DNA of 64,000 nt from Acetobacter lambici (lineage in GTDB: Bacteria; Pseudomonadota; Alphaproteobacteria; Acetobacterales; Acetobacteraceae), in contig NZ_WOTD01000001.1 in NCBI RefSeq assembly GCF_011516885.1, positions 1 through 64,000 of the forward strand, read 5' to 3'. Positions 31,402 to 41,780 of this stretch are shown here, piece by piece. Position 1 is the stretch's first letter, and each line of letters opens with the position of its first letter. A program made the position numbers and the translations under genes. A model generated the notes under the pieces. The model saw nothing but the letters and a program-made list of their open reading frames with translations. It had not been told where the DNA came from and did no database searches.

Positions 31402-33318
31402 ATGATTTCCTACCTGCGCCGAGTACTTGTTGAATCGTGGCTGGGCCGCGTTGTTGCCATTGTTGTTTTTCTGGCCTTTGTCGGCTGGGGCATAGGCGAC
31501 GTTATTGGCTTCATTAGCGAAGAAACCGATGTGGTGGCCCGGGTTGGCCAGCACCGCATACCCACGCGTGATCTGGCCATGGCCCTGCGCTCGGAAATGC
31601 CGACAATTACCCAGCAGATGGGGGTCAAGGACCCCTCTGCCATGTCCCCCATTATGCAAGGGCAGATCGCACGCCAGGTTCTTCAGCGCCTTATTGCGCA
31701 GGCCGAACTGCTCGAAGCTGCCCGGCAGCTTAAAATTATTGTTCCGGATTCCGCTATAAGGGAAGAGGTGTTCGCACTCCCTTACTTCAAAGGGCCTACG
31801 GGCCAGTTTGACCGGAGTGTGTTCAACCAGCGCCTTAGCGCGCAGGGGCTGAGCGAACAGCAGGTACTGGACATGATCCGTGATGACCTGACTGTACGCA
31901 GCCTGCTCCAGCCCATGGCGCAGGGCGGTACGGTTTCCAGCACCATGTTCAATACTCTGGTCAATTACGGCGCAACCACCCGTATGGTTGATCTGATCAG
32001 CATTCCCGTTGCAGCACAACCGGCCCCGCCGGCGCCGGACAACGCAACCTTGCAGCGTTATTATGCAAACCACCTGTGGCAGTTTGGCACCCCCGAACTG
32101 CGGCACGCCCGTATTGTTGTCCTGTCCCCCAAAACTGTGGCGGATACGATTACAATGGATGATGCACAGCTCAAGCGCGTGTACGATGAGCAGAGCAGCC
32201 ACTACAACGTGCCAGAAACCCGCGACATCCAGCTTGTAACGGCTCCGTCCGAAGCAGACGCCCAGAAGATTGCCGATGCGTGGAAGCTCAAGGGGAACTG
32301 GCAGACGGCGCAGAGCACGGTCAAAGGTGCGGCATCGGTGGAAATGCCCGGTGCACGCCCAGCCACCATTCCCTCGGACGTGCTCAAACTGGCCCTGTTT
32401 CAGGCTCCTCAGGGCCAGATTATGGGGCCGGTTAAAACAGAAATGGGCAGGTCTGTTTTCCGGGTCACCAAAATTCTGCCTGCGCACAGCACACCCTTCG
32501 CGGACGCCAAACAGGACATTCTGCAACAGTACCGCACGGCTGCCGCACCGTCTGTTGTGACCGAGCGCCGTCGGCAGCTACAGGATGCCATTGCAGGCAA
32601 GGGGCTGGATGCCATTCCCGATACAGTGGGGGCCGCAGCTATTTCCGGCTCACTGGATGCTCAGGGTAATACCGCAGAAAAACAGCCTGCACCGATTCCG
32701 GCGTCTGGCAAACTGCGTGACGCCATTGTGCACCAGATCTTTATCCAGAAAGCCGGGGACAACCCGAACCTGATCGAAGGGCCAGACAATAGCTGGTTCG
32801 CAGTAGAGGTTGATTCCATAACCCCCGCCACCCCCCGCACGTTTGAACAGGCAAAAACCGACGTGCTGGCCGCATGGCAGGCCGATACCCGCCACCACAC
32901 AGCCGACCAGCAGGCGACGGCTCTCTTTCTGGCAGCCCGCCAGAAGGGAAGCATTGCAGGCCAGAACGCTTCCGGCATTCAGATTGCGCGCGACATTCCT
33001 TTCTCTTTTGCCAACCCCAACAAGGCCCTGCCGTCCGAGATTGCCAGCTATATTCCGCACATGAATTCGGGCCAGGCAGTCATGGCCGAAAACACGGATA
33101 CATTTTTTGTTGCCGTGGTCACCAAGGTCTTTGTACCCAACCCACCGGCCTCGGCTGATGTTATGCAAAAACTGCGGAACAATCTGGCTCAGGCTTATGG
33201 CGACGACCTCGCCGCCAGCTATGTGCAGGCGTTGAACAAACGGTTACCCGCACATATTAACAATGCCGCCATTCAGGCAGCGCTGTCTGCCGCCGGATTT
33301 GGGGGGAACGCGCAGTGA
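31402..33318 (+). CDS. ppiD: PpiD-type peptidyl-prolyl isomerase (SurA_N/parvulin)
   Basis: The 638-residue protein is anchored by one N-terminal transmembrane segment at about 15-33 (GRVVAIVVFLAFVGWGIGDV), with the rest in the periplasm. A SurA_N-like chaperone region follows at about 45-190 and a weak parvulin domain at about 225-360. It should help fold outer membrane proteins leaving the Sec translocon. No direct evidence shows the isomerase domain is active; PpiD domains often are not. The stop overlaps the trpE GTG, so this chaperone gene leads the trp operon. Confidence 0.87.
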   Translation: MISYLRRVLVESWLGRVVAIVVFLAFVGWGIGDVIGFISEETDVVARVGQHRIPTRDLAMALRSEMPTITQQMGVKDPSAMSPIMQGQIARQVLQRLIAQAELLEAARQLKIIVPDSAIREEVFALPYFKGPTGQFDRSVFNQRLSAQGLSEQQVLDMIRDDLTVRSLLQPMAQGGTVSSTMFNTLVNYGATTRMVDLISIPVAAQPAPPAPDNATLQRYYANHLWQFGTPELRHARIVVLSPKTVADTITMDDAQLKRVYDEQSSHYNVPETRDIQLVTAPSEADAQKIADAWKLKGNWQTAQSTVKGAASVEMPGARPATIPSDVLKLALFQAPQGQIMGPVKTEMGRSVFRVTKILPAHSTPFADAKQDILQQYRTAAAPSVVTERRRQLQDAIAGKGLDAIPDTVGAAAISGSLDAQGNTAEKQPAPIPASGKLRDAIVHQIFIQKAGDNPNLIEGPDNSWFAVEVDSITPATPRTFEQAKTDVLAAWQADTRHHTADQQATALFLAARQKGSIAGQNASGIQIARDIPFSFANPNKALPSEIASYIPHMNSGQAVMAENTDTFFVAVVTKVFVPNPPASADVMQKLRNNLAQAYGDDLAASYVQALNKRLPAHINNAAIQAALSAAGFGGNAQ

Positions 33319-34859
33319 ATGCTGGCATGAAGGCACACACCGCAGCCTCCCCCAGTCAGGAGGCTTGTGCCACGGCATGGCAAGAGGGCAGGGGTACGAT
33401 TATCTACTCTGTTGAGCCCGCAGACCTGCTGACCCCGGTATCCGCCTATATGCGGCTGGCCCATCTGGATGGCGGCAGCGGCCAGTACACCCTGCTGCTG
33501 GAAAGTGTGGAAGGCGGCACCACCCGTGGGCGCTATTCTGTTATTGCGCTCAGACCCGACCTTGTCTGGACCTGCCATAATGGCAAGGTCAGTACCAGCA
33601 CCTGCCAGAATGGCCTTCCAACACACGCAGAGCCGGACGCGACCACACCACTGGCAAGCCTGCGTGCCCTTATCCATGCCTCCCGCATGGACCTGCCACC
33701 AGAACTTCCGCCCATGATTGGTGGCCTGTTCGGCTATCTGGGTTATGATATGGTGCGTCAGATGGAGCATCTACCTGATGCCCCTCCCGACGATCTGAAT
33801 CTGCCTGAATCCATTCTGATGCGCCCCGGCCTGTTTGCCGTGTTTGATACGGTGACGGATGAACTCATTCTGGCAACACCGGTCCGCCCCAATGCGGCCG
33901 ATAGCGCTGAAGACGCATGGGAACGTGCGCAGGCGCTGCTCCAGCGTGCCAGAACCTGCCTGAGTGGCGCACTCCCCCAGTCCTCCACACAGACAGACAT
34001 CCCGGCCTTTACCGAACCTACATCCACGTTCAGTCATCAGGATTTCTGCGCAGCAGTTACCCGTATTCAGGACTACATTGCGGCGGGGGATGCTTTTCAG
34101 GTTGTGCCCAGCCAGCGTTTTTCAACGGCTTTCGCGCTGCCATCGCTTTCTCTCTACCGCGCTCTCAGGCGCATCAATCCTGCCCCCTTCCTGTTCCATC
34201 TGGACTTTGGGGCCTTCTCACTCGTAGGTTCATCCCCCGAAATTCTGGTTCGGCTCAGAGATGGCCAAATGACTGTCCGCCCATTGGCGGGCACCCGCCC
34301 ACGCGGCAAGACCGCGGCTGAGGATCTGGCGCTGGAACAGGACCTTCTGGCCGACCAGAAGGAAATTGCCGAGCATCTGATGTTAATTGATCTGGGCCGC
34401 AACGATGTGGGCCGCGTCTGCACCCCCGGATCGGTCAAGGTGACCGAACGGTTTGTGATCGAACGTTTCAGCCATGTCATGCACATTTCCTCCAATGTGG
34501 AGGGCATGCTCAAGCCTGATCTGGAGGCATTGGATGCACTGGTTGCTGCTTTTCCCGCAGGAACCCTGACCGGGGCACCCAAAATCCGCGCCATGGAAAT
34601 TATTGACGAAGTCGAGCGCACCCGCCGCGCCACCTATGCTGGCTGCATAGGTTATTTTGGTGCGGGCGGGGATATGGATACCTGCATTGGCCTGCGCATG
34701 GCCGTTGTTAAAGACGGCACCATGCATGTGCAGGCAGGCTGTGGCGTGGTGGCGGACAGCGTGCCGGAATCCGAGTACGAGGAAACACAGCATAAGGCGC
34801 GGGCCGTCTTCCGCGCAGCCGAGGAAGCTCTGGTCATGGCGCGGGCAGGCCGGGTTTAA
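33315..34859 (+). CDS. trpE: Anthranilate synthase component I
   Basis: The 514-residue subunit converts chorismate to anthranilate with ammonia supplied by TrpG. The chorismate-binding half carries QVVPSQRF near 259, GSSPEILVR near 312, [12 protein letters not shown] near 327 and the [12 protein letters not shown] block near 357. Near 415-425, [10 protein letters not shown] completes the active site. The GTG at 33315 overlaps the ppiD stop; an ATG at 33327 is an alternative start. There is no room for a leader peptide attenuator directly ahead of trpE. Confidence 0.96.
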   Translation: MNAGMKAHTAASPSQEACATAWQEGRGTIIYSVEPADLLTPVSAYMRLAHLDGGSGQYTLLLESVEGGTTRGRYSVIALRPDLVWTCHNGKVSTSTCQNGLPTHAEPDATTPLASLRALIHASRMDLPPELPPMIGGLFGYLGYDMVRQMEHLPDAPPDDLNLPESILMRPGLFAVFDTVTDELILATPVRPNAADSAEDAWERAQALLQRARTCLSGALPQSSTQTDIPAFTEPTSTFSHQDFCAAVTRIQDYIAAGDAFQVVPSQRFSTAFALPSLSLYRALRRINPAPFLFHLDFGAFSLVGSSPEILVRLRDGQMTVRPLAGTRPRGKTAAEDLALEQDLLADQKEIAEHLMLIDLGRNDVGRVCTPGSVKVTERFVIERFSHVMHISSNVEGMLKPDLEALDALVAAFPAGTLTGAPKIRAMEIIDEVERTRRATYAGCIGYFGAGGDMDTCIGLRMAVVKDGTMHVQAGCGVVADSVPESEYEETQHKARAVFRAAEEALVMARAGRV

Positions 34860-34917
34860 GTCCCGCCTTTCCTTCACGTCATTTGACCCGTGCGCACGAA
34901 AAGGTCATCATTCCGCC

Positions 34918-35514
34918 ATGATCCTACTGATCGACAATTATGACAGCTTTACCTTTAACCTTGTTCACTATCTTGGTGAGTTGGGTGAGGAGTGCGACGT
35001 CCGCCGTAACGATACATTAAGTGTGACAGAGGCCATGGCCCTGTCCCCTGAGTCCATCGTCCTGTCCCCCGGCCCATGCTCCCCTAACGAGGCGGGTATC
35101 TGCTGTGAGCTGATTGCCGCAGCCGCAGGCAAGATACCGGTATTTGGCGTATGCCTTGGCCACCAGTCAATCGGTCAGGTCTTCGGGGCACAGGTTGTGC
35201 GCTCCCCAACGCCCATGCACGGCAAAATCAGCCCCGTCTTCCATAACGGAACAGATGTGTTTACCGGCCTTCCAAGCCCGTTCAACGCAACCCGCTACCA
35301 TAGCCTGACGCTTGAACCCTCCAGCATCCCCGATGACCTTGAGGTTACGGCATGGACGGCCGATGGTGTGATCATGGGGATCCGGCACAAACTGCACCCC
35401 ATTTCCGGCGTGCAGTTCCACCCCGAGAGCATTGCATCGGAGCACGGGCACGACCTGCTTCGTAATTTTCTGACCCACGCACGGGCATGGAAAGCAGGTC
35501 TGGTCGATGCCTGA
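34918..35514 (+). CDS. trpG: Anthranilate synthase component II (glutamine amidotransferase)
   Basis: The 198-residue class I glutaminase supplies ammonia to Trp[21 protein letters not shown] opens the protein. The oxyanion strand [11 protein letters not shown] is near 50, the nucleophile Cys in GVCLGHQ near 80, and the His-Glu pair in [13 protein letters not shown] near 170. The 58-base gap after trpE contains no hairpin I can see. It overlaps trpD by 8 bases. Confidence 0.97.
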   Translation: MILLIDNYDSFTFNLVHYLGELGEECDVRRNDTLSVTEAMALSPESIVLSPGPCSPNEAGICCELIAAAAGKIPVFGVCLGHQSIGQVFGAQVVRSPTPMHGKISPVFHNGTDVFTGLPSPFNATRYHSLTLEPSSIPDDLEVTAWTADGVIMGIRHKLHPISGVQFHPESIASEHGHDLLRNFLTHARAWKAGLVDA

Positions 35515-36616
35515 CCCCACGATTGCTGCGACTGCCCCGCAGGACCCGGCTTTTTTTTCCACTGTTCTGGCCAGCCTTGCACAACGCAAGACCTTGAGTG
35601 CCGCGCAGGCCGAGGCCGCCTTTGGCAGCATTATGGATGGCAATGTGCCACCCGAACGAATTGCTGCTTTTCTGATGGCGCTGCGCGTGCGGGGGGAAAC
35701 ACAGGACGAACTTTTTGGCGCGGTGACCGCTCTGCGCCAAAGAATGTACCCTGTGCCCAATGCCCCCGAAAACACGATTGATGTGTGTGGTACGGGGGGG
35801 GATAATTACGGCACCCTGAATGTTTCCACCGCAGTGGCTTTTGTTCTTGCAGCCCTTGGGGTGCCTGTGGCCAAACATGGGAACCGGGCCATTTCCTCCC
35901 TTTCCGGCGCATCCGATGTGCTGGCGGCCCTGAGCGTTCCTCTGTCTTCCAAGGCAGAGGTTCTTGCCGAGCAGCTTGCCCGCCACCATGTTGTGTTCAT
36001 GGCTGCGCCGCACCACCACCCCGCCATGCGGCACGCTGCGGGTGCGCGAAAAGTGCTGGCCCTGCCCACGCTGTTCAATCTGGTTGGACCGATGGTCAAC
36101 CCTGCGGGTGTCAAGCGGCAACTCATGGGCGTTTTTTCCACCCAGTGGCTCCGTCCCGTTACAGAGGTTCTGGCCCGTCTTGGGTCGGAATGTGTGTGGA
36201 CGGTCTGTGGCCAGCCTCAGGACGGGCAGGGTGGTATAGACGAGATAACACTGGCAGGCCCCACGCAGGCTGTGGCGCTTGAAAAGGGGCAGATCCAGTC
36301 CTACCAGATCGAACCCGACATGGCGGGTTTGCCCTATGCCCCCGTCTCCGCCATTAAAGGAGGCGATGCACAGCACAATGCGCAGGCGCTTGAAGCACTC
36401 CTGCGTGGCGCGCATGGTGCATACCGTGATACTGTTCTGTTGAACGCGGCATTTGCGCTGCATGTCGCCGGTCAACAGACCATCTTGCAGAATGGCCGGA
36501 TTGACCCGGCCAGCCTCAAGACCAGTGTGGCTACCGCCGCACGCTCGCTCGACAATGGCACTGCCCTTGCAGTGCTCAATGGTTTACGTGCATCGCTCCC
36601 CGATGCACACGCCTGA
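35507..36616 (+). CDS. trpD: Anthranilate phosphoribosyltransferase
   Basis: The 369-residue enzyme transfers phosphoribose from PRPP to anthranilate. The PRPP site is clear in [17 protein letters not shown] near 88-104, with [20 protein letters not shown] near 125-144 and a metal-binding region following. ATG at 35507 overlaps the trpG reading frame, indicating coupling. A 20-residue leader precedes the conserved N-terminal helix. Confidence 0.97.
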   Translation: MPDPTIAATAPQDPAFFSTVLASLAQRKTLSAAQAEAAFGSIMDGNVPPERIAAFLMALRVRGETQDELFGAVTALRQRMYPVPNAPENTIDVCGTGGDNYGTLNVSTAVAFVLAALGVPVAKHGNRAISSLSGASDVLAALSVPLSSKAEVLAEQLARHHVVFMAAPHHHPAMRHAAGARKVLALPTLFNLVGPMVNPAGVKRQLMGVFSTQWLRPVTEVLARLGSECVWTVCGQPQDGQGGIDEITLAGPTQAVALEKGQIQSYQIEPDMAGLPYAPVSAIKGGDAQHNAQALEALLRGAHGAYRDTVLLNAAFALHVAGQQTILQNGRIDPASLKTSVATAARSLDNGTALAVLNGLRASLPDAHA

Positions 36617-36633
36617 GACATGACAGGACAATC

Positions 36634-37497
36634 ATGAACGATACATCCTCCACGTCCACTGTAGCTGCCTCTGCCGTCACACCAGACAGCAAAGTAGATG
36701 AACTACCAGATGTTCTCTCCCGCATCTGTGCGCGGACACGGCTGGAAGTGGAACATCGCTCCACGCTGCACCCGCTGAAGGAAGTTGTGGCCAAAGCGCA
36801 GGAAACCAAGGAAGCCCCCCGTGGCTTTGGCCGCGCGCTGAAGGAAAAAGCCGCTGACCGCGCCGTGGGACTGATTGCCGAGATCAAAAAAGCATCTCCA
36901 TCGGCCGGTATTTTGCAAGAAGACTACGACCCAGCGCGTATTGCCCTTGCTTACGAACAGGCCGGGGCTGCGTGCATTTCCGTGCTGACCGAAAGCTCGT
37001 GCTTTCATGGTGCGAACGAGGATCTGGCAACAGCTCGCGCGGCCTGCGCATTGCCTGTCCTGCGCAAGGATTTTATTCTGGACCCTTGGCAGGTCTATGA
37101 AAGCCGGATGATCGGTGCTGACTGCATTTTGCTGATCATGTCCATCCTAACGGACGAAATGGCACTCGAGCTGGTTGACCATGCCAAAGGTCTGGACATG
37201 GATGTTCTGGTTGAAGTCCATGATGAGGACGAACTGAACCGTGCCCTGGCACTGGACACGTTTTTGATCGGGATTAACAACCGTAATCTCAAAACCCTGA
37301 CCACGGACATCAACACGACCAGCCAACTTGCTCCTCTGGTGCCGCCTGACCGGATCATCATCTCCGAAAGCGGGATTAAAACACACGAGGAAATTGCGCA
37401 GCTTGCCGCCATTGGCGTAACCGGCTTTCTGATCGGGGAAACCCTGCTCCGCCAGCCCGACCCGGGTGCGGCCGCACGCGCGCTGCTTGGGTCTTAA
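36634..37497 (+). CDS. trpC: Indole-3-glycerol phosphate synthase
   Basis: The 287-residue TIM-barrel enzyme closes the indole ring of tryptophan synthesis. [15 protein letters not shown] (near 82-96) carries the catalytic Lys, [12 protein letters not shown] near 113, [14 protein letters not shown] near 136-149, and [10 protein letters not shown] near 211. SESGIKTHE near 236 completes the phosphate site. A roughly 25-residue Ser/Thr-rich leader precedes the core; an internal start is possible but has no better ribosome site. The phosphoribosylanthranilate isomerase (trpF) and synthase genes are not in this cluster. Confidence 0.97.
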   Translation: MNDTSSTSTVAASAVTPDSKVDELPDVLSRICARTRLEVEHRSTLHPLKEVVAKAQETKEAPRGFGRALKEKAADRAVGLIAEIKKASPSAGILQEDYDPARIALAYEQAGAACISVLTESSCFHGANEDLATARAACALPVLRKDFILDPWQVYESRMIGADCILLIMSILTDEMALELVDHAKGLDMDVLVEVHDEDELNRALALDTFLIGINNRNLKTLTTDINTTSQLAPLVPPDRIIISESGIKTHEEIAQLAAIGVTGFLIGETLLRQPDPGAAARALLGS

Positions 37498-37502
37498 TAA
37501 TC

Positions 37503-37979
37503 GTGAGCGAGCAGCCCCTGACCCATCTGGATTCATCCGGGCATGCCCGGATGGTGGATGTATCCGGCAAGGATGAGACATTCCGTAAGGCCATTGCCAC
37601 GGCAGAGGTGCATATGCGCCGCCAGACGCTGGACCTTATTGTCTCGGGCTCCATGCCAAAAGGGGATGTGCTGGCAACGGCACGGATCGCGGGGATTATG
37701 GCCGCAAAAAAAACGGCTGATATTATTCCTTTGTGCCACCCTTTGCGCCTGACATCCGTAACGGTCGATCTGGTTCCCGCCGATGACAAAATCGAGATCA
37801 GCGCGACTGTTACAACAAAAGACGCAACCGGAGTGGAAATGGAGGCGTTGACTGCGGTGTCCGCCGCGGCTCTGACGCTTTACGATATGTGCAAGGCCGT
37901 TGATCGCGGCATGCGCATAGACAATACCCGGTTACAGCACAAAAGCGGTGGCAGATCAGGAGAATATAACGCCAAATGA
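37503..37979 (+). CDS. moaC: Cyclic pyranopterin monophosphate synthase MoaC
   Basis: The 158-residue enzyme acts in molybdenum cofactor synthesis, converting the GTP-derived intermediate to cyclic pyranopterin monophosphate with MoaA. Family motifs are [19 protein letters not shown] (about 14-32), [20 protein letters not shown] near 67-86, and [19 protein letters not shown] near 114-132. GTG at 37503 is used because it begins five bases after trpC and matches family length. The trpC-moaC order is common in Alphaproteobacteria, where moeA often follows; here it does not. Confidence 0.96.
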   Translation: MSEQPLTHLDSSGHARMVDVSGKDETFRKAIATAEVHMRRQTLDLIVSGSMPKGDVLATARIAGIMAAKKTADIIPLCHPLRLTSVTVDLVPADDKIEISATVTTKDATGVEMEALTAVSAAALTLYDMCKAVDRGMRIDNTRLQHKSGGRSGEYNAK

Positions 37980-38109
37980 CCAAGGTGCCCTGATCAGACA
38001 GCATTTTTTTATACAAAAAACAGGATAAAATGCTCCGACCGACCAGTCCTCTGGCCGCCAAGACATTACGTTAAGACGCATTTACCTATGTATCGTAGAG
38101 GGTCCATAC

Positions 38110-39120
38110 ATGGAAACAACATCTGAGCAGGTCGGCGCAGTCGGTGGCAACGGCCCATCACTGACCCGCGAGCAGTTTTTAACCGCTTACCACGACATGC
38201 TGCTGATCCGCCGGTTTGAAGAAAAAGCCGGGCAGCTTTATGGCATGGGCCTGATCGGGGGGTTCTGCCACCTTTACATCGGGCAGGAAGCTGTTGTGGT
38301 GGGCATACAGATGTGCCTGAAGGACGGTGATAAACTCATCACATCCTACCGCGACCATGGCCAGATGCTTGTTGCAGGTATGACCCCACGCGGCGTTATG
38401 GCCGAACTGACCGGCCGTGCTACCGGCTACTCGCATGGCAAGGGCGGCTCCATGCACATGTTCTCGCGCGAGAAAAATTTCTACGGCGGACATGGAATTG
38501 TGGGCGCACAGGTCGCACTTGGCATTGGTCTGGCGTTCGCCAACAAATACCGTGGCACGGATGAAGTCTCCGTAGCCTATTTTGGTGATGGCGCGGCAGG
38601 GCAGGGGCAGGTTTACGAAAGCTTTAATCTGGCGGCCCTGCACAAACTCCCCTGTATTTTTGTCATTGAAAACAACAAGTACGGCATGGGCACGGCAATC
38701 GAGCGGGCTTCGGCTTCTCACAATCTGTATAAAAATGGCGAACCCTGGGGCATTCCCAGTCTGCAGGTCGATGGCATGGACGTAGCAGCCGTGCATGCCG
38801 CCGCGGCTCAGGCCGTTGCACACTGCCGGGCGGGAAAAGGCCCATACATTCTGGAAATGATGACCTACCGCTACCGTGGTCACTCCATGTCCGATCCGGC
38901 AAAATACCGGACGCGTGATGAGGTCGATCAGGTACGCAAAACGCGTGACCCGATTGAGCACGTCAAACACATCCTGCTTGATGCCGGGGTGGAAGAGGCC
39001 ACGCTAAAAGCCATGGAAACCGAAATTAAAGCCGTCGTGAACGACTCAGCCGAATTCGCACAGACGAGCCCGGAACCTGATCCTTCTGAACTCTATACGG
39101 ACGTTGTGCTGGAGGCCTGA
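38110..39120 (+). CDS. pdhA: Pyruvate dehydrogenase E1 component, alpha subunit
   Basis: The 336-residue thiamine diphosphate enzyme subunit decarboxylates pyruvate. The TPP/Mg motif runs from YFGDGAAGQGQVYESFN (near 157-173) to IENNKYGMGT near 193. GHGIVGAQVALGIG (near 128) and YRYRGHSMSDPAKYRT near 256-271 contain the conserved phosphorylation-loop region of E1-alpha. First gene of pdhA-pdhB-pdhC-lpdA; the stop is 6 bases before the pdhB start. The 130 bases upstream should hold the operon promoter, though I see no clear hexamers. Confidence 0.97.
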   Translation: METTSEQVGAVGGNGPSLTREQFLTAYHDMLLIRRFEEKAGQLYGMGLIGGFCHLYIGQEAVVVGIQMCLKDGDKLITSYRDHGQMLVAGMTPRGVMAELTGRATGYSHGKGGSMHMFSREKNFYGGHGIVGAQVALGIGLAFANKYRGTDEVSVAYFGDGAAGQGQVYESFNLAALHKLPCIFVIENNKYGMGTAIERASASHNLYKNGEPWGIPSLQVDGMDVAAVHAAAAQAVAHCRAGKGPYILEMMTYRYRGHSMSDPAKYRTRDEVDQVRKTRDPIEHVKHILLDAGVEEATLKAMETEIKAVVNDSAEFAQTSPEPDPSELYTDVVLEA

Positions 39121-39126
39121 GTAATT

Positions 39127-40488
39127 ATGGCGACTGAAATTTTAATGCCCGCCCTTTCCCCCACCATGACAGAAGGCAAAATTGCCCGCTGGCTGAAAAA
39201 GGAAGGGGAAACCATTACGGCTGGGGATGTTCTGGCCGAAATCGAGACCGACAAGGCCACAATGGAAATTGAAGCCATTGAAGATGGTATTCTTGGCCGT
39301 GTACTCATTGCCGAAGGCGTAGAGGGGATTGCCGTCAACACCCCGATCGCCATTGTCGTGGAAGATGGCGAGGCCGTGCCCGATACCGTGGCCAGCCAGC
39401 CGGGCACAAACACACCGGCCAGCACTCCGGTGGCAGATGCCCCCGCGCAGGCCAGTGTACCTGCCGCCCCAATAACGGACACGACCCCAGAACCAGAACG
39501 CGATTGGGGTGAGACGCATGACATTACTGTGCGCGAAGCCCTTCGGGATGCCATGGCAGCAGAATTGCGCCGTGATCCGGACGTGTTCCTGCTTGGTGAG
39601 GAAGTCGCCGAATATCAGGGCGCTTACAAAATTTCGCAGGGGTTGTTGCAGGAGTTTGGCGAAAAGCGCGTTCTGGACATGCCCATTACCGAACATGGTT
39701 TTACAGGCATGGCAGTGGGCGCTGCCCTGACCGGGCTTAAGCCTATTGTTGAGTTCATGACCATGAACTTTGCCATGCAGGCCATTGACCACATTATTAA
39801 CTCCGCCGCCAAAACGCTTTACATGTCTGGCGGGCAGATGGGTTGCCCCATTGTTTTCCGTGGCCCCAATGGTGCTGCCGCACGCGTGGGTGCCCAGCAT
39901 TCGCAGTGTTATGCAAGCTGGTACGGGCATGTTCCCGGCCTTAAAGTTGTTGCACCATGGTCCGCGGCAGATGCCAAGGGGCTTTTGCGCGCGGCAATCC
40001 GCGACCCCAACCCGGTCATTGTTCTGGAAAACGAAATTCTTTACGGGCAGAAATTCCCTTGCCCGGTTGATGAGGATTTTATTCTCCCCATTGGCAAGGC
40101 CAAAATCGAACGGGCAGGTACGGACGTAACCATCGTTGCCTTCTCCATTGCAGTCGGTACGGCCCTTGATGCTGCGGCCGAACTTGCCAAACAAGGCATT
40201 GAGGCCGAGGTGATCAACCTGCGGAGCATTCGTCCGTTGGACACAGCCACCATTGTCAACAGCGTTAAAAAGACCAGCCGCCTTGTTACGGTGGAAGAAG
40301 GCTGGCCGTTTGCAGGCATTGGCTCCGAAGTTGCCATGCAGGTTATCGAGCATGCCTTTGACTGGCTGGATGCGCCGCCAGTGCGCGTGGCGGGCGTGGA
40401 TGTTCCCATGCCGTTTGCCGCCAATCTGGAAAAACTGGCTCTCCCGCAGCCTGAGCACGTGGTTAAAGCCGTGCGCAGCCTGATCTGA
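39127..40488 (+). CDS. pdhB: Pyruvate dehydrogenase E1 beta subunit with N-terminal lipoyl domain
   Basis: The 453-residue protein fuses a lipoyl domain (residues 1-80, with DKATME carrying the lipoyl Lys near 43) to E1-beta through an Ala/Pro-rich linker (about 83-120). The E1-beta core starts at [19 protein letters not shown] near 133. It includes [36 protein letters not shown] and [20 protein letters not shown]. It binds E1-alpha and TPP. The lipoyl domain is nearly the same as that at the start of pdhC, about 91% identical in bases over the first 78. The fusion is typical of Alphaproteobacteria. Confidence 0.97.
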   Translation: MATEILMPALSPTMTEGKIARWLKKEGETITAGDVLAEIETDKATMEIEAIEDGILGRVLIAEGVEGIAVNTPIAIVVEDGEAVPDTVASQPGTNTPASTPVADAPAQASVPAAPITDTTPEPERDWGETHDITVREALRDAMAAELRRDPDVFLLGEEVAEYQGAYKISQGLLQEFGEKRVLDMPITEHGFTGMAVGAALTGLKPIVEFMTMNFAMQAIDHIINSAAKTLYMSGGQMGCPIVFRGPNGAAARVGAQHSQCYASWYGHVPGLKVVAPWSAADAKGLLRAAIRDPNPVIVLENEILYGQKFPCPVDEDFILPIGKAKIERAGTDVTIVAFSIAVGTALDAAAELAKQGIEAEVINLRSIRPLDTATIVNSVKKTSRLVTVEEGWPFAGIGSEVAMQVIEHAFDWLDAPPVRVAGVDVPMPFAANLEKLALPQPEHVVKAVRSLI

Positions 40489-40499
40489 GGTGTTGCAAG

Positions 40500-41750
40500 A
40501 TGGCAATTGAAATTCTGATGCCCGCCCTTTCCCCTACCATGACAGAGGGCAAAATTGCCCGCTGGCTGAAAAAGGAGGGCGATACGGTCAGCAATGGCGA
40601 TGTTCTGGCCGAGATCGAAACCGACAAGGCCACCATGGAAGTGGAAGCCATAGAAGATGGCATTTTTGGCCGTATCCTTGTTCCCGAAGGGACCGAGGGG
40701 GTTGCGGTCAATACCCCGATCGCGATTATGGTGGAGGAAGGCGAAGCGGTGCCTGAAGCCGCCACGCCTTCCGCTGCGGCCAGCACGGCGCCGGTAGCAT
40801 CCCTTGCACCCGCCCTAACCGCCAACGCGCCAGCACCCGCTGCGGCAACGCAGCAGGCAGCGCGTCCAACCAACCGCATTGTGGCATCACCTCTGGCCAA
40901 GCGGATTGCCGCCGCAAAAGGTGTGGACCTTGCCACGCTCAAAGGCACAGGCCCCAATGGCCGCATTGTCAAACGCGATGTGGAGGCTGCGGGCACCCAG
41001 CAGACCGCAGCACCGCAGCCTTACACACAGGGCACAGCACCACTCCCTACAGGCGGCAGCCGTACAGTGCCGCATTCCACCATGCGCAAGGTCATTGCCC
41101 GGCGGTTGAGTGAATCCAAGGCAACCATTCCACACTTCTATGTCTCCATGGATGTGGAACTGGACGCGCTTATGGCGCTCCGGTCGCAACTGAACGCTCT
41201 GTCCGGCGATAACGGGCCAGATGCGTTCAAGCTGTCGGTCAATGATATGCTGATCAAAGCGGCTGCTCTGGCGCTTAAACAGGTGCCAGAGGTCAACGCC
41301 TCCTTTACGGAAGACGCCATGATCTTGCATGAGGATGCGGATATTTCGGTGGCGGTTTCCCTTGATGATGGCCTGATCACGCCCATTGTGCGCGCAGCAG
41401 ACCGCAAAAGCCTGAAGCAGATCAGTCAGGAAGCCAAGTCTCTGGTTACGCGTGCACGGGCTGGCAAGCTCAAACCCGAGGAATTTCAGGGCGGCACGTT
41501 CTCCATTTCCAACATGGGTATGTTTGGCGTCAAGGAATTTGCGGCCATTGTTAACCCACCACAGGCCGCCATTCTGGCTATTGCCGCAGGCAAGCGGCAA
41601 CCTGTGGTGAGTGGGGATGAGATTAGAATAGCAACGGTCATGACCGTTACCCTCTCGGTTGATCATCGTGCAGTGGACGGAGCGCTGGCGGCCAGATGGC
41701 TCTCGGCTTTCCGCTCCATTGTCCAGGCACCTCTGGCTCTTGTTCTGTAA
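40500..41750 (+). CDS. pdhC: Pyruvate dehydrogenase E2, dihydrolipoamide acetyltransferase
   Basis: The 416-residue core subunit moves the acetyl group from lipoamide to coenzyme A. One lipoyl domain (1-80, lipoyl Lys in DKATME) is followed by an Ala/Pro linker and the peripheral-subunit-binding domain ([19 protein letters not shown], about 128-146). After a second linker comes the catalytic domain (about 190-416) with the active-site [15 protein letters not shown] near 385-399. Eleven bases separate it from pdhB. Confidence 0.97.
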   Translation: MAIEILMPALSPTMTEGKIARWLKKEGDTVSNGDVLAEIETDKATMEVEAIEDGIFGRILVPEGTEGVAVNTPIAIMVEEGEAVPEAATPSAAASTAPVASLAPALTANAPAPAAATQQAARPTNRIVASPLAKRIAAAKGVDLATLKGTGPNGRIVKRDVEAAGTQQTAAPQPYTQGTAPLPTGGSRTVPHSTMRKVIARRLSESKATIPHFYVSMDVELDALMALRSQLNALSGDNGPDAFKLSVNDMLIKAAALALKQVPEVNASFTEDAMILHEDADISVAVSLDDGLITPIVRAADRKSLKQISQEAKSLVTRARAGKLKPEEFQGGTFSISNMGMFGVKEFAAIVNPPQAAILAIAAGKRQPVVSGDEIRIATVMTVTLSVDHRAVDGALAARWLSAFRSIVQAPLALVL

Positions 41751-41780
41751 CGCAGCCTTTTGCGGGAGAAATTTGGCACC

